From: Candidatus Latescibacterota bacterium
GTDB lineage: Bacteria > Latescibacterota > MVCY01 > DTYK01
Direction: 5' to 3'
Length of the DNA stretch: 25,759 nt
Assembly: GCA_012961925.1 (NCBI GenBank)
Contig: DTYK01000122.1
Location: 1-25,759 of the forward strand
The position numbers and the translations under genes are program-made. Positions 1 to 7,771 of the stretch are shown here, piece after piece. The notes under the pieces are model-generated. The model ran no database searches and was not told the DNA's origin. It saw nothing but the letters and a program-made list of their open reading frames with translations. Each line of letters opens with the position of its first letter. Within the stretch, counting starts at the first letter, position 1.

Positions 1-30
1 AGCGAGGAAGACCATACTCCCTCCCGTTAA
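1..30 (+). CDS. Possible C-terminal tail of an upstream gene (partial)
   Basis: The first reading frame gives a nine-residue tail, SEEDHTPSR, ending in TAA at 28-30. A second frame also stays open until a TGA at 35-37, so the sequence alone does not decide which is real. In many bacteria ftsH lies directly upstream of folP and cdaA/glmM, so an FtsH C-terminus is a reasonable guess, but nothing in nine residues proves it. Confidence 0.25.
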   Translation, partial: SEEDHTPSR

Positions 31-50
31 CCGCTGAGGAAGTGCTGGAG

Positions 51-614
51 ATGGACAAGGCCAAGATCGAGATGGGTGTGAGGATGTTGCTTGAGGGGAT
101 CGGTGAGGATCCGTGCCGAGAAGGATTAAGGGATACGCCCAGAAGAATAGCCGAGATGTATGAAGAGATCTTTGCAGGCTTATCCCAGGAACCTGAAAAG
201 ACGGTCAAGATCTTCACCGCTGCAAATCAGGATGAGATGATTATGGTGAAAAATATCCCGTTCTACTCGATCTGTGAACATCATCTCCTCCCTTTCTTCG
301 GCAAGGCACATGTCGCCTATATTCCTAATAAAAATCGGGTTACAGGATTTAACAGCCTTGTGAGGACGGTGGACACCCTTGCAAAGAGGCCTCAATTGCA
401 GGAGCGTCTCACCACGCAGATAGCTGATACACTTCTGAAAGTGCTTCAACCTAAGGGGGTCCTGGTGGTGATAGAGGCAGAACATATGTGCATGACGATG
501 AGAGGGGTGAGGAAACCTGGTTCTCTAACCCTTACCTCGGCCATGCGTGGCATCATGCGAGAGGAGGCATCCAGGCTGGAGGCCTTCTCGATGATCATGG
601 GTGGAAGGGCATAA
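51..614 (+). CDS. folE: GTP cyclohydrolase I (type IA)
   Basis: Converts GTP to 7,8-dihydroneopterin triphosphate, the first step of tetrahydrofolate synthesis, in the cytoplasm as a homodecamer. The 187-residue product has the usual length. Zinc ligands are visible as C75 and H78 in CEHH and C147 in EHMC, with catalytic histidines H77 and H145; RPQLQERLT and MRGVRKPGS are family hallmarks. I chose ATG 51 because GAGGA at 36-40 lies about 10 bases upstream; a GTG at 42 is in frame but too close to that site, and the frame stays open to the window edge. Odd point: the triphosphate-binding segment normally reading GLSKL is GFNSL (residues 99-103), so the usual lysine is serine. folP follows after 77 bases, which supports a folate role rather than queuosine synthesis. 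Confidence 0.95.
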   Translation: MDKAKIEMGVRMLLEGIGEDPCREGLRDTPRRIAEMYEEIFAGLSQEPEKTVKIFTAANQDEMIMVKNIPFYSICEHHLLPFFGKAHVAYIPNKNRVTGFNSLVRTVDTLAKRPQLQERLTTQIADTLLKVLQPKGVLVVIEAEHMCMTMRGVRKPGSLTLTSAMRGIMREEASRLEAFSMIMGGRA

Positions 615-691
615 AGTTCTTACCGTTATTTGGCGGAAGAGGGTGTGTACGAGCCAACCAACCACAAGGTAGGATGGCAGGATAGCAAAAG

Positions 692-1888
692 ATGTTCAGA
701 GTTAGAGGTGTTGTTCTTAAAGGTAAGGATGAGATTGAGCATGAGATGAGGGCGATTGGAGCCGATGAAGGCGGCATCTCCCGGATGGTGGATAAGGCCC
801 TTTTCGATGTCGTAAGAGTAGAGGAGGTGATGTCTCCTGCTGCGAACATCTTGAAACAGGAGATGCTTGCCCTTGGAGGGGACGCCGCTGTGGCCCGGGA
901 TGTGGTGACCTGCCGCGTTGACAGATCCCCCTTGCTTTTGATGGGGACAAGGAAACAGTTGAAGCAACTGGTGTCAAAGATACAGGAAGGTCCCTTTGGC
1001 TTGAGCGATATCGCCCGGGAAATCGCTGATTATATAAGAGTTCAGGAGTCCCATAAGGAGTTGCAAATCAAACTCGGTGATCGGATATTGGATTTGTCGG
1101 CCAGATCTTATATTATGGGGGTTTTGAATGTGACCCCCGATTCTTTTTACAATGGGGGAAGGTTCTTGAAGCTTCAGGAGGCGATAGAGCGGGCCGAACA
1201 GATGGTAGAGGAGGGTGTGGATATAATCGATATCGGGGGTGAGTCCTCACGTCCTGGGGCTGAGCCTCTTCCCCTCGATCAGGAGGTAGAACGGGTGATC
1301 CCGGTGATCGAGAGCCTGTCGCACAGACTGCCTGTACCAATATCCGTAGATACATACAAGGCCGGAGTCGCAAGACGTGCCCTCGATGCAGGCGCTGGTA
1401 TGGTGAACGACATAAGTGCACTCCGTTTTGACCCTGATATGGCAAAGGTCGTGGCAGAATATGATGTCCCTGTCGTCCTGATGCATATGCTGGGGACTCC
1501 CAAGACCATGCAGCAGAACCCCTCGTATGTGGATCCGGTGGGTGAGATCTATGGTTTTCTTAGCGAGAGGATAGAGGCCGCTGAGGCAGCCCACATCAGG
1601 CGCAGTAACATAATTATCGACCCGGGGATAGGATTCGGGAAGAGGATGGAGGATAACCTGGAGATACTAAGACGGTTGAGGGAGTTCGGTTCACTTGGCT
1701 GCCCGCTTCTGATCGGTCCCTCCAGGAAGTCGTTCATAGGTAAGGTCCTCGATCTTCCGGTCGAAGAGAGGTTGGAAGGAACTGCCGCCGCGGTTGCAAT
1801 TGGCATAGCCAATGGGGCGAATATCCTTCGCGTCCATGACGTGCGTGAGATGGTCAGAGTGGCCCGGATTGCCGATGCTGTGAAATAG
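692..1888 (+). CDS. folP: Dihydropteroate synthase with long N-terminal extension
   Basis: Condenses 6-hydroxymethyl-7,8-dihydropterin diphosphate with p-aminobenzoate to make dihydropteroate; cytoplasmic TIM-barrel enzyme. The catalytic domain spans about residues 135-398 with all landmarks: NVTPDSF (146-152), GGESSRPGA (182-190), SVDTYK (218-223), D240, DPGIGFGK (310-317), GPSRKSF (342-348) and RVHD (380-383). At 398 residues it is about 120 longer than the common bacterial enzyme; residues 1-125 form a separate alpha/beta-looking segment with no recognised motif. Extended forms of this kind are known from some anaerobes, as far as I recall. ATG 692 is the first start after an in-frame TAG at 683-685; its SD is weak. 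cdaA begins 9 bases downstream, so the two are probably co-transcribed. Confidence 0.95.
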   Translation: MFRVRGVVLKGKDEIEHEMRAIGADEGGISRMVDKALFDVVRVEEVMSPAANILKQEMLALGGDAAVARDVVTCRVDRSPLLLMGTRKQLKQLVSKIQEGPFGLSDIAREIADYIRVQESHKELQIKLGDRILDLSARSYIMGVLNVTPDSFYNGGRFLKLQEAIERAEQMVEEGVDIIDIGGESSRPGAEPLPLDQEVERVIPVIESLSHRLPVPISVDTYKAGVARRALDAGAGMVNDISALRFDPDMAKVVAEYDVPVVLMHMLGTPKTMQQNPSYVDPVGEIYGFLSERIEAAEAAHIRRSNIIIDPGIGFGKRMEDNLEILRRLREFGSLGCPLLIGPSRKSFIGKVLDLPVEERLEGTAAAVAIGIANGANILRVHDVREMVRVARIADAVK

Positions 1889-1897
1889 AGGGCAGAG

Positions 1898-2662
1898 ATG
1901 GATCTGTTTAAAATCGGGTTTATCACCGTAAGTGCAATAGATTTGCTGGACATCTCGGTGGTCACCTTTATCTTCTATCAGCTCTTCCGATTGCTGAGAG
2001 GTACGCGTGCTGCCCCAATGCTGGCAGGGATGCTGGTCATAATTGTTGTCTCGATCATCGCACCACTGCTCAGGATGAGCGGACTATCATGGCTTGTTGC
2101 AAAGATGCAGACCGTGTGGCTTATAGCCCTGGTGGTGCTCTTCCAACCCGAACTGAGACGCATACTTATACGTCTGGGCCAGAGCAGATTCATCAGGTAT
2201 CTTTACAGGGCAGGGGAATACAGGATCGTGGATGAGGTGGTAGAGGCCGCGAGGATGCTTTCGGAGAGGGGATATGGGGCTCTGATCGTACTGGTCAGGG
2301 ATGTAGGCCTGAAGGCCATAATTGAAACCGGCGTGAAGTTAGAGGCAGAGGTTTCATCTGCCCTTTTGACATCTATTTTTACAGCAAGGTCGCCCCTGCA
2401 TGACGGTGCAGCAGTGATCCAGGGGGGCGTTATAGCTGCTGCCAGATGCCTGTTGCCCCTTTCGGAAAATCCATCGATCGATCCCTCCCTGGGTACACGG
2501 CATCGCGCGGCAATTGGACTTTCAGAAGAATCTGATGCGGTGGTGGTGGTGATCTCAGAGGAGACGCGGGCGATATCCTACGCTGTGGGCGGCATGCTAT
2601 GGCAGAGACTTGAGCCAGACCAGTTAAGGGAGGAGCTGATGAGACTTCTCGGTGGGAGGTGA
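1898..2662 (+). CDS. cdaA: Diadenylate cyclase CdaA (membrane-bound)
   Basis: Makes cyclic di-AMP from two ATP. The 254-residue protein has the CdaA layout: three hydrophobic helices (about residues 10-33, 38-58, 70-92), then a cytoplasmic DAC domain from about 115 to 235. The diagnostic DGA motif is at 169-171 and the GTRHRAA motif at 199-205, so the catalytic residues look intact. The order folP-cdaA matches the conserved ftsH-folP-cdaA-glmM neighbourhood of several phyla, but neither the usual regulator gene cdaR nor glmM follows; instead there is a repeat-filled gap and then a surface-protein gene. Start ATG 1898 has a GAGGGCAGAG-like SD in the short spacer after folP. Function is secure from the motifs; targets of the c-di-AMP signal cannot be told from here. 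Confidence 0.95.
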   Translation: MDLFKIGFITVSAIDLLDISVVTFIFYQLFRLLRGTRAAPMLAGMLVIIVVSIIAPLLRMSGLSWLVAKMQTVWLIALVVLFQPELRRILIRLGQSRFIRYLYRAGEYRIVDEVVEAARMLSERGYGALIVLVRDVGLKAIIETGVKLEAEVSSALLTSIFTARSPLHDGAAVIQGGVIAAARCLLPLSENPSIDPSLGTRHRAAIGLSEESDAVVVVISEETRAISYAVGGMLWQRLEPDQLREELMRLLGGR

Positions 2663-2721
2663 GAAAAGGATAAAGGATAAAGGAAAAGCTCTTTTAATCG
2701 TCGTTTGCTTCGAGATGAGAG

Positions 2722-2760
2722 CTTAAAGGCTGAGCTGCGGCTCACAAAAATTCGATAGTG
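2722..2760 (+). repeat. Imperfect direct repeat, copy A
   Basis: Pairs with 2855-2899. The left 22 bases match at 17 positions (shared TAAAG and CGGCTC) and the right 17 bases, ACAAAAATTCGATAGTG here, match at 16 of 17. Copy B carries six extra bases between the two parts. The two copies lie on either side of the hairpin repeat at 2777-2819, suggesting duplication of a small structured element. Confidence 0.75.
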
Positions 2761-2776
2761 CTTCGTTTAACCCCGG

Positions 2777-2819
2777 CTTGTTCCCGGAGTTAATGCTTTA
2801 GCATTTCATCCCGGGCAAG
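2777..2819 (+). repeat. Nested hairpin repeat element (copy 1)
   Basis: An outer stem is formed by CTTG-TT-CCCGG (2777-2787) with CCGGGCAAG (2811-2819), nine pairs with a two-base bulge. Inside it AATGC (2792-2796) pairs with GCATT (2801-2805) around a TTTA loop. The core 2783-2810 recurs at 8791-8818 with 26 of 28 identical positions. No T-run follows, so it is not a typical intrinsic terminator; a dispersed, REP-like or non-autonomous element fits better. Confidence 0.7.
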
Positions 2820-2854
2820 ACGTGCCTCCAAGCTTGTAGATCCAGGGATGAAAA

Positions 2855-2899
2855 CCTAAAGACCGAACTCCGGCTCGCCTCAACAAAAATTTGATAGTG
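2855..2899 (+). repeat. Imperfect direct repeat, copy B
   Basis: Second copy of the 2722-2760 repeat, ending in ACAAAAATTTGATAGTG and containing six additional bases (GCCTCA) in the middle. It ends about 40 bases before the start codon of the C25 gene, so it lies in the likely leader or promoter region of that gene. Confidence 0.75.
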
Positions 2900-2940
2900 G
2901 AAGCTGTGGAGAGTTGGAGATAACTGAGGGGACTCGATAT

Positions 2941-5900
2941 ATGTGGATCCGGATGATCAAGTTGGTCTTCGTTATCTTTTCCTCGCTTTTTCCCTTCTCG
3001 GGCGCTTCCAGCACCATGGCTGATGACATGCGGGGAGAATCCATCGAGATATTGCGTTCCGACTCCAATGGCATGGTGCTACGGTTTTTCCCTCCGGAAT
3101 TAGAGATGTGGCAGAAGGCGGTAGGGGATATCAGTTACACAGTTCTCGAGTCGGAAGGGTGTGGTTTCACGCTTGAGGAAGCAAGGCCGCGGATCCCGGT
3201 CTTCGCTTTCATGGTGGGCATTCCCCGTGACTCGGAGGTCTTTGCACGAGTGATCGACTACGAAAAGGTCTCCCTTAAAGTGGGCACGATTCTTCCCAAT
3301 CCGATAATGGAGGTTGATGAAGATCGGTTTGACTTCACGACGAGATTTGAGATTGATCGTGATTTCTACGCCAGGGCAGCACCGTACCCCGGCGAACTTG
3401 TATCTATCAAGCCACTGGGATGGGTTCGCCAGAACCGCACCGCAAGTCTCCGGATAGCTCCCTTCCAATATAATCCTGCCACCGGAGAACTTGTGTCATT
3501 TAAAAGGATCGAAGTGGAGATCAGCTTCTCAAATCCTCAACCTTTGGCAGTGACCGTCCCAGCGGAGCCAGAACCACTCCTTTCCTCTAAGCTGCTCAAC
3601 TATGACGAAGCTCGGTATCTTGTGAAAAAGGCTGCACGGCAGATCATGAGGAAGAAGGGATCTGGGGAAGGTGGATATCGTATTATGGTCGATGCCGATG
3701 GTATCTATCATATCGACGGGAGAGATCTGCAGAAGGCAGGGATCGATATCAAGGGGATAGATCCCCGGACCATCCGGATCACGAATAGAGGGAGAGAGCT
3801 ACCCATCTTAGTGAAGGGCGAAGAGGACGGCTCCTTTGATGATGGCGATTTCATCGAATTCTATGGAAGGTACAACAGAGCGACCATCCGGGACAGAGCC
3901 CCAGACATCTACAAGGACCCTTATTCAGACCGTAATGTCTACTGGATGTCATGGGGAAGGGGGCCTGGTATCCGTCTGGCAAGCGAGGCAGGACGAATCG
4001 TCGAGACGGATCCTCTGAAATTCAACTCCCCAACCGCCTATGAGTTCACCGTCCATGCTGAGGAGGACCTACACTGGGATCGTCTGGGGCGGATAAAGGA
4101 GTTGAGTGACCACTGGTTCTGGGGCTCTATAACGGGAGGGAATCTGCGGTCTTTCAGGCTGCATCTGCCTTCGCCAGATAGGGGTTCCTTTCTTCCCGTG
4201 ACGGTGACCACGATGATGAGGGGAAGATCCTATCCTGATGGAGGCCCTGACCACCATGCCCTCATCTATCTCAATGACCTCTTAGTGGCTGATGAGACAT
4301 GGGATGGCCAGCAATTGTGCAGATCGCATGGCCAGGGCCCATGGGCTCAGGGCTTAAAGGAGGGTGAGAACACCCTCACCATCATCCTGCCGGGGGATGC
4401 TGCCAAATCAGCCGGCCCCATGGATGTGGTCTACTTGAATTGGGTTGAAGTGGAGTACCCGCGTCTCTATCAGGCGGAGGACGATTACATAGAATTCAGC
4501 AAGCCGAAAGAATCCCCCTTCGGGCTATATAACTTTGTGATCAAGGGATTCTCCGAGCCAGATATAGAGGTTTATAAGAAAGATGTGAGCAAGATCGGCG
4601 ATATAAGGATTGAGCATGTTGGACTTGGCAAGGAAGCTGGGCGTTATCAGGTGGTCTTTCAAGACGAGATCACATCCGATCATGTTGAATATGTGGCCCT
4701 CCTCAGGTCAAAGAAGAGGAAGCCCCTCCTCATCGAAAAGGACGAACCTTCCGTGCTCCGATCCCCTGAGAATTCGGCTGATTACATCCTCATTGCACCG
4801 GAGGTTTTCTTAGAGACCTCTCAGGAACTTGTTGACCACCGTCGAAGTCAGGGTCTGAACGCTCAGGCTGTGAGGCTCCAGGATATATACGATGAATTCA
4901 ATTATGGAATACCGAATCCGGAAGCTATCAGAGACTTCCTGAAATTTGCATTTGAGAACTGGGCAGACCCCCCGAAGTTTGTGCTTCTGGTCGGAGATGG
5001 AAGCTGGGATCACAAGGGTCCATCAGGACGTGAGGGAAACTTTATTCCTCCTTACCCCTCATATACTGAGAAATGGGGGTGGACGGCTGCCGACTATCTT
5101 TACGGCTGTGTCTCAGGCTCTGATCTCTTGCCCGATCTGTTTGTGGGACGTCTTCCCGTTTCGAACAAAGCCGAACTGGAGGCTGTGATCGAGAAGATCA
5201 TCCTTTACGAACGGTCTCCTGAACTTGGTGGCTGGAGGAGGGATCTGCTCTTCATTGGTGGCATAGGAGAGGTCTTCCGAACTCAATCCGAGCAACTGAT
5301 AACAGAGCTTGTCCCACCGGGATTTAACCCTGTTCGCCTGTATGCATATGGTGATTCTCCGGAAGAGAAACCCTACTCTGGGGGTACACAGGATTTGATA
5401 GATAGGCTCAACGAGGGAGTTATCCTGGTCAACTTCTTGGGACATGGCGGAGGGGCTATATGGTCCGATGCTAACCTCTTCCGCCTTGAGGACATACAAT
5501 GGTTGAACAATTTCAACAGGTTGCCGTTTGTCATAAGCCTGACCTGCTTTACCGCTGCCTTTGATAATCCCTACCGGAGTTCACTTGGTGAAGAACTTCT
5601 CAGGGCGGAGAATAAAGGAGCAGTGGCGGTACTGGGATCTACAGGGCTTGGCTGGCTCTGGCATGACTACTATCTCGCTCGATCTCTCATACCAAGCCTT
5701 CTCAAGGGCGAAAGGCTTACCCTCGGGGAGGTACTGGCAGCGGCGAAGACAGACTTTTTAGCGAAGTACTCGGGATCTATCGCCGAATCAATGGTGAAAC
5801 AGTATACACTCCTGGGCGACCCGGCGACAAGGCTGGGTGTACCTGCAAAAGGAGTGGAACTTCGTATTGTAGGCAGAAAGAGCCTTTCTCCAGGCGATTC

Positions 5901-7749
5901 CCTTGTCGTTGAAGGGAGGGTAGAGGCTCCCTCCGGCACGGCCGAGATCGAGTTATTCGACGGTGCAGGGAGAAGAGTGGGGACGTCTGTTGTGCCAGTC
6001 ATAGAGGGTAGATTCTCTGGGAATTTAATTCTTCCCGATACAACTTCCATCGGGCAAGGGGAGGTCAGGATTTATGTTACCGATGGGAAGAAGACAGACT
6101 GGCTGGGGGCGGTTAATTTTTCGGTTCTCCGTCCTTTTATCGGTTCTATATCCCTGAGGCCCCCCTCACCAAGTGTATCAGATAGTCTCTGGGTAAGTGT
6201 GGAGGTCGAGAATCCGGATGGCGTAGAGGAGCTCATATGCCATTTTTCCACAGGGGACTCGATTAAAATGGTGAGCACCGGGGTGCAGAACAGATTTGTT
6301 ACCGAGAGCCCTTTAGTGGGTCTTTCGCCAGGTGAGATCAAGTTTTACTTCTCGCTGACCGACGAGGTGAGTTCCGTCTTCACGAGCAAGGATTTTGTTT
6401 TCAAGGTAAACGTCGGCCCCAATCTGACAGTTGACGACATATTTCTCACGGGTCAGGAGGAAGTACAATTGGCAGCCAGGATCTCCAATAGAGGCGATAC
6501 ACGAGCCGACTCGGCCAGGATAGTCTTCTTTCTTGAGAGTAGACCAAGGGCTATGATCGGTGAGACCTCTATCTCAGGTCTTGACCCGGGTAGATCCGCG
6601 GTCTGTACTATTCCCGCGGATCTACCCGGCGGCGTCCAGACCATAACCGTGGAGATCAATCCCCTGACCGAGGGAAAGGACATGGAGGTTTATTCTGAAC
6701 AGGTTCTTGTCGACATGTTTAACATTACGGGCCCTCAGACCATAAATGTAGACGGAGCGTTCACGGTGACCATACCGAGTGGGGTTTCAGGCGCGGTGCT
6801 TAAGGTAGGAGCTGTGGGACCTGTGTTCCTCGATGACCAGCCTGATTTTACGCCTCTTTCCCTTCCGGGATATCCGGATGGGGTTGTTTACGAGGCTACT
6901 CCGATTAACAGGCCTTTGAAGATAGGGCAGGACAGTCTACTTGTAGGGTTCAAGGTAGATCTGCCGGACTCTTTATTGGAAAGAGAGAATGTTGTCATTG
7001 CAAGATGGCAGGAAGAAGGAGGGAAATGGATCAGTCTGGGCCGCCTTGTCGGACCGTCTTCGATCTCAGCCTCCTCGTCGCGTTTCGGTCGTTTCACGGT
7101 GCTGAGGGATGACGACAGACTTCCTCCCGTGATCGATGTAGCGGTAGAGGACCAGTATTACATGGATGGCGGGTATATATCAGCGGACCCGAAGATATCG
7201 GCCGTGGTGGGGGATGCCAACGGTATCAACCTCGACGAGATCAGAGTATTTCTGGACGGACTGCCAGTTGACCCCCAATTACTTCGCATATCTTCTTACG
7301 AAGGCAATTCAGTTTCCATAAATTTCTCCCCTGATCTGACCCGGGGACACCACACCGTCCGCTTTGTTGCAAAGGATGCTTCAGGCAATGCAGCTCAAAA
7401 GATTATGGACTTCGACGTCATCCAAGGTACGGAGCTTGTCGTTCTGGGGAACTTTCCCAATCCATTCTCCGATGAGACCATCTTTGCCTTCAGGATAGAC
7501 GGAAATCCTGCTCAAAAACTGTCGCTCAAGATATACTCGATCTCAGGAAGACTGGTCAGAACATTCGACGACGTTACCGACGACTACGGCAGTCCTCTCT
7601 GGGCCTCCGGCTATCACGAGGTCCGTTGGGATGGAACTAACGAGGGTGGTGATAGGCTTGCTAACGGACTCTACTTCTGTAAGTTGAAAGCAATTCTGGA
7701 TAATGGTGAGGTGATGGAGAGGACTCTGAAAGTGGCAAGGATAAGATGA
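2941..7749 (+). CDS. Gingipain-family (C25) cysteine peptidase, PorU-like, with type IX-like C-terminal domain
   Basis: A 1602-residue exported protein. Residues 1-24 form a signal peptide (basic MWIRMIK, hydrophobic core, small residues before SSTMA). An N-terminal propeptide-like beta region follows, with a segment typical of large C25 proteins (DGIYHI, DPRTIRI, DGDFIEFYGR). The C25 catalytic domain starts near DYILIAPEVF; the probable catalytic pair is H835 (in GHGGG) and C869 (in LTCFTAAFD), 34 residues apart as in gingipains. Ig-like and CARDB-like domains follow, and the last ~105 residues (from GNFPNPFSDE, through the GRLVRTF and VRWDGTNEGG segments, to the end) form a FlgD/type IX sorting-type domain. 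ATG 2941 has GAGGGG nine bases upstream; an in-frame TTG at 2914 would spoil the signal peptide. Next to a PorV-like gene, a PorU sortase role is plausible, but free-standing C25 peptidases are common in these lineages. Confidence 0.85.
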   Translation: MWIRMIKLVFVIFSSLFPFSGASSTMADDMRGESIEILRSDSNGMVLRFFPPELEMWQKAVGDISYTVLESEGCGFTLEEARPRIPVFAFMVGIPRDSEVFARVIDYEKVSLKVGTILPNPIMEVDEDRFDFTTRFEIDRDFYARAAPYPGELVSIKPLGWVRQNRTASLRIAPFQYNPATGELVSFKRIEVEISFSNPQPLAVTVPAEPEPLLSSKLLNYDEARYLVKKAARQIMRKKGSGEGGYRIMVDADGIYHIDGRDLQKAGIDIKGIDPRTIRITNRGRELPILVKGEEDGSFDDGDFIEFYGRYNRATIRDRAPDIYKDPYSDRNVYWMSWGRGPGIRLASEAGRIVETDPLKFNSPTAYEFTVHAEEDLHWDRLGRIKELSDHWFWGSITGGNLRSFRLHLPSPDRGSFLPVTVTTMMRGRSYPDGGPDHHALIYLNDLLVADETWDGQQLCRSHGQGPWAQGLKEGENTLTIILPGDAAKSAGPMDVVYLNWVEVEYPRLYQAEDDYIEFSKPKESPFGLYNFVIKGFSEPDIEVYKKDVSKIGDIRIEHVGLGKEAGRYQVVFQDEITSDHVEYVALLRSKKRKPLLIEKDEPSVLRSPENSADYILIAPEVFLETSQELVDHRRSQGLNAQAVRLQDIYDEFNYGIPNPEAIRDFLKFAFENWADPPKFVLLVGDGSWDHKGPSGREGNFIPPYPSYTEKWGWTAADYLYGCVSGSDLLPDLFVGRLPVSNKAELEAVIEKIILYERSPELGGWRRDLLFIGGIGEVFRTQSEQLITELVPPGFNPVRLYAYGDSPEEKPYSGGTQDLIDRLNEGVILVNFLGHGGGAIWSDANLFRLEDIQWLNNFNRLPFVISLTCFTAAFDNPYRSSLGEELLRAENKGAVAVLGSTGLGWLWHDYYLARSLIPSLLKGERLTLGEVLAAAKTDFLAKYSGSIAESMVKQYTLLGDPATRLGVPAKGVELRIVGRKSLSPGDSLVVEGRVEAPSGTAEIELFDGAGRRVGTSVVPVIEGRFSGNLILPDTTSIGQGEVRIYVTDGKKTDWLGAVNFSVLRPFIGSISLRPPSPSVSDSLWVSVEVENPDGVEELICHFSTGDSIKMVSTGVQNRFVTESPLVGLSPGEIKFYFSLTDEVSSVFTSKDFVFKVNVGPNLTVDDIFLTGQEEVQLAARISNRGDTRADSARIVFFLESRPRAMIGETSISGLDPGRSAVCTIPADLPGGVQTITVEINPLTEGKDMEVYSEQVLVDMFNITGPQTINVDGAFTVTIPSGVSGAVLKVGAVGPVFLDDQPDFTPLSLPGYPDGVVYEATPINRPLKIGQDSLLVGFKVDLPDSLLERENVVIARWQEEGGKWISLGRLVGPSSISASSSRFGRFTVLRDDDRLPPVIDVAVEDQYYMDGGYISADPKISAVVGDANGINLDEIRVFLDGLPVDPQLLRISSYEGNSVSINFSPDLTRGHHTVRFVAKDASGNAAQKIMDFDVIQGTELVVLGNFPNPFSDETIFAFRIDGNPAQKLSLKIYSISGRLVRTFDDVTDDYGSPLWASGYHEVRWDGTNEGGDRLANGLYFCKLKAILDNGEVMERTLKVARIR
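6586..6629 (+). repeat. Perfect 16-bp inverted repeat inside the C25 gene
   Basis: CCGGGTAGATCCGCGG at 6586-6601 is the exact reverse complement of 6614-6629, with a 12-base loop (6602-6613). It lies in the coding frame of the C25 protein, near the CARDB-like region, encoding roughly PGRSAVCTIPADLPG. No T-run follows on either strand, so it is not an intrinsic terminator. The GC-rich stem would be very stable in the mRNA. Confidence 0.95.
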
Positions 7750-7760
7750 ACACAGGTCAT

Positions 7761-7766
7761 GGAGGG
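7761..7766 (+). promoter_or_regulatory. Ribosome binding site fixing the GTG start of the PorV-like gene
   Basis: GGAGGG lies five bases before GTG 7772. Two ATG triplets nearby (7759 and 7767) are in other frames, so this site decides the GTG start, which also yields an intact signal peptide. Confidence 0.75.
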
Positions 7767-7771
7767 ATGGG

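Larger units (their letters stand above)
2663..2940 (+). other. Gene-free, repeat-rich intergenic region
   Basis: This is the longest stretch without a gene (278 bases). It begins with an A/G-rich segment containing GGATAAA twice (2670-2685), then an imperfect direct repeat pair (2722-2760 and 2855-2899) enclosing a nested hairpin (2777-2819). No clear -35/-10 pair and no hairpin followed by a T-run could be identified, although a promoter for the C25 gene is expected here. A TTG at 2914 opens the downstream frame early, but ATG 2941 is the better start. No small protein with credible features was seen. Confidence 0.8.

Noticed and set aside
2891..2930. Possible promoter TTGATA with downstream GATAAC
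   Set aside because: The spacing is about 21 bases and the -10 match is poor; not enough to call a promoter.
4361..4377. Small hairpin GAGGGTG/CACCCTC in the C25 gene
   Set aside because: A seven-base stem in coding sequence is within chance expectation.
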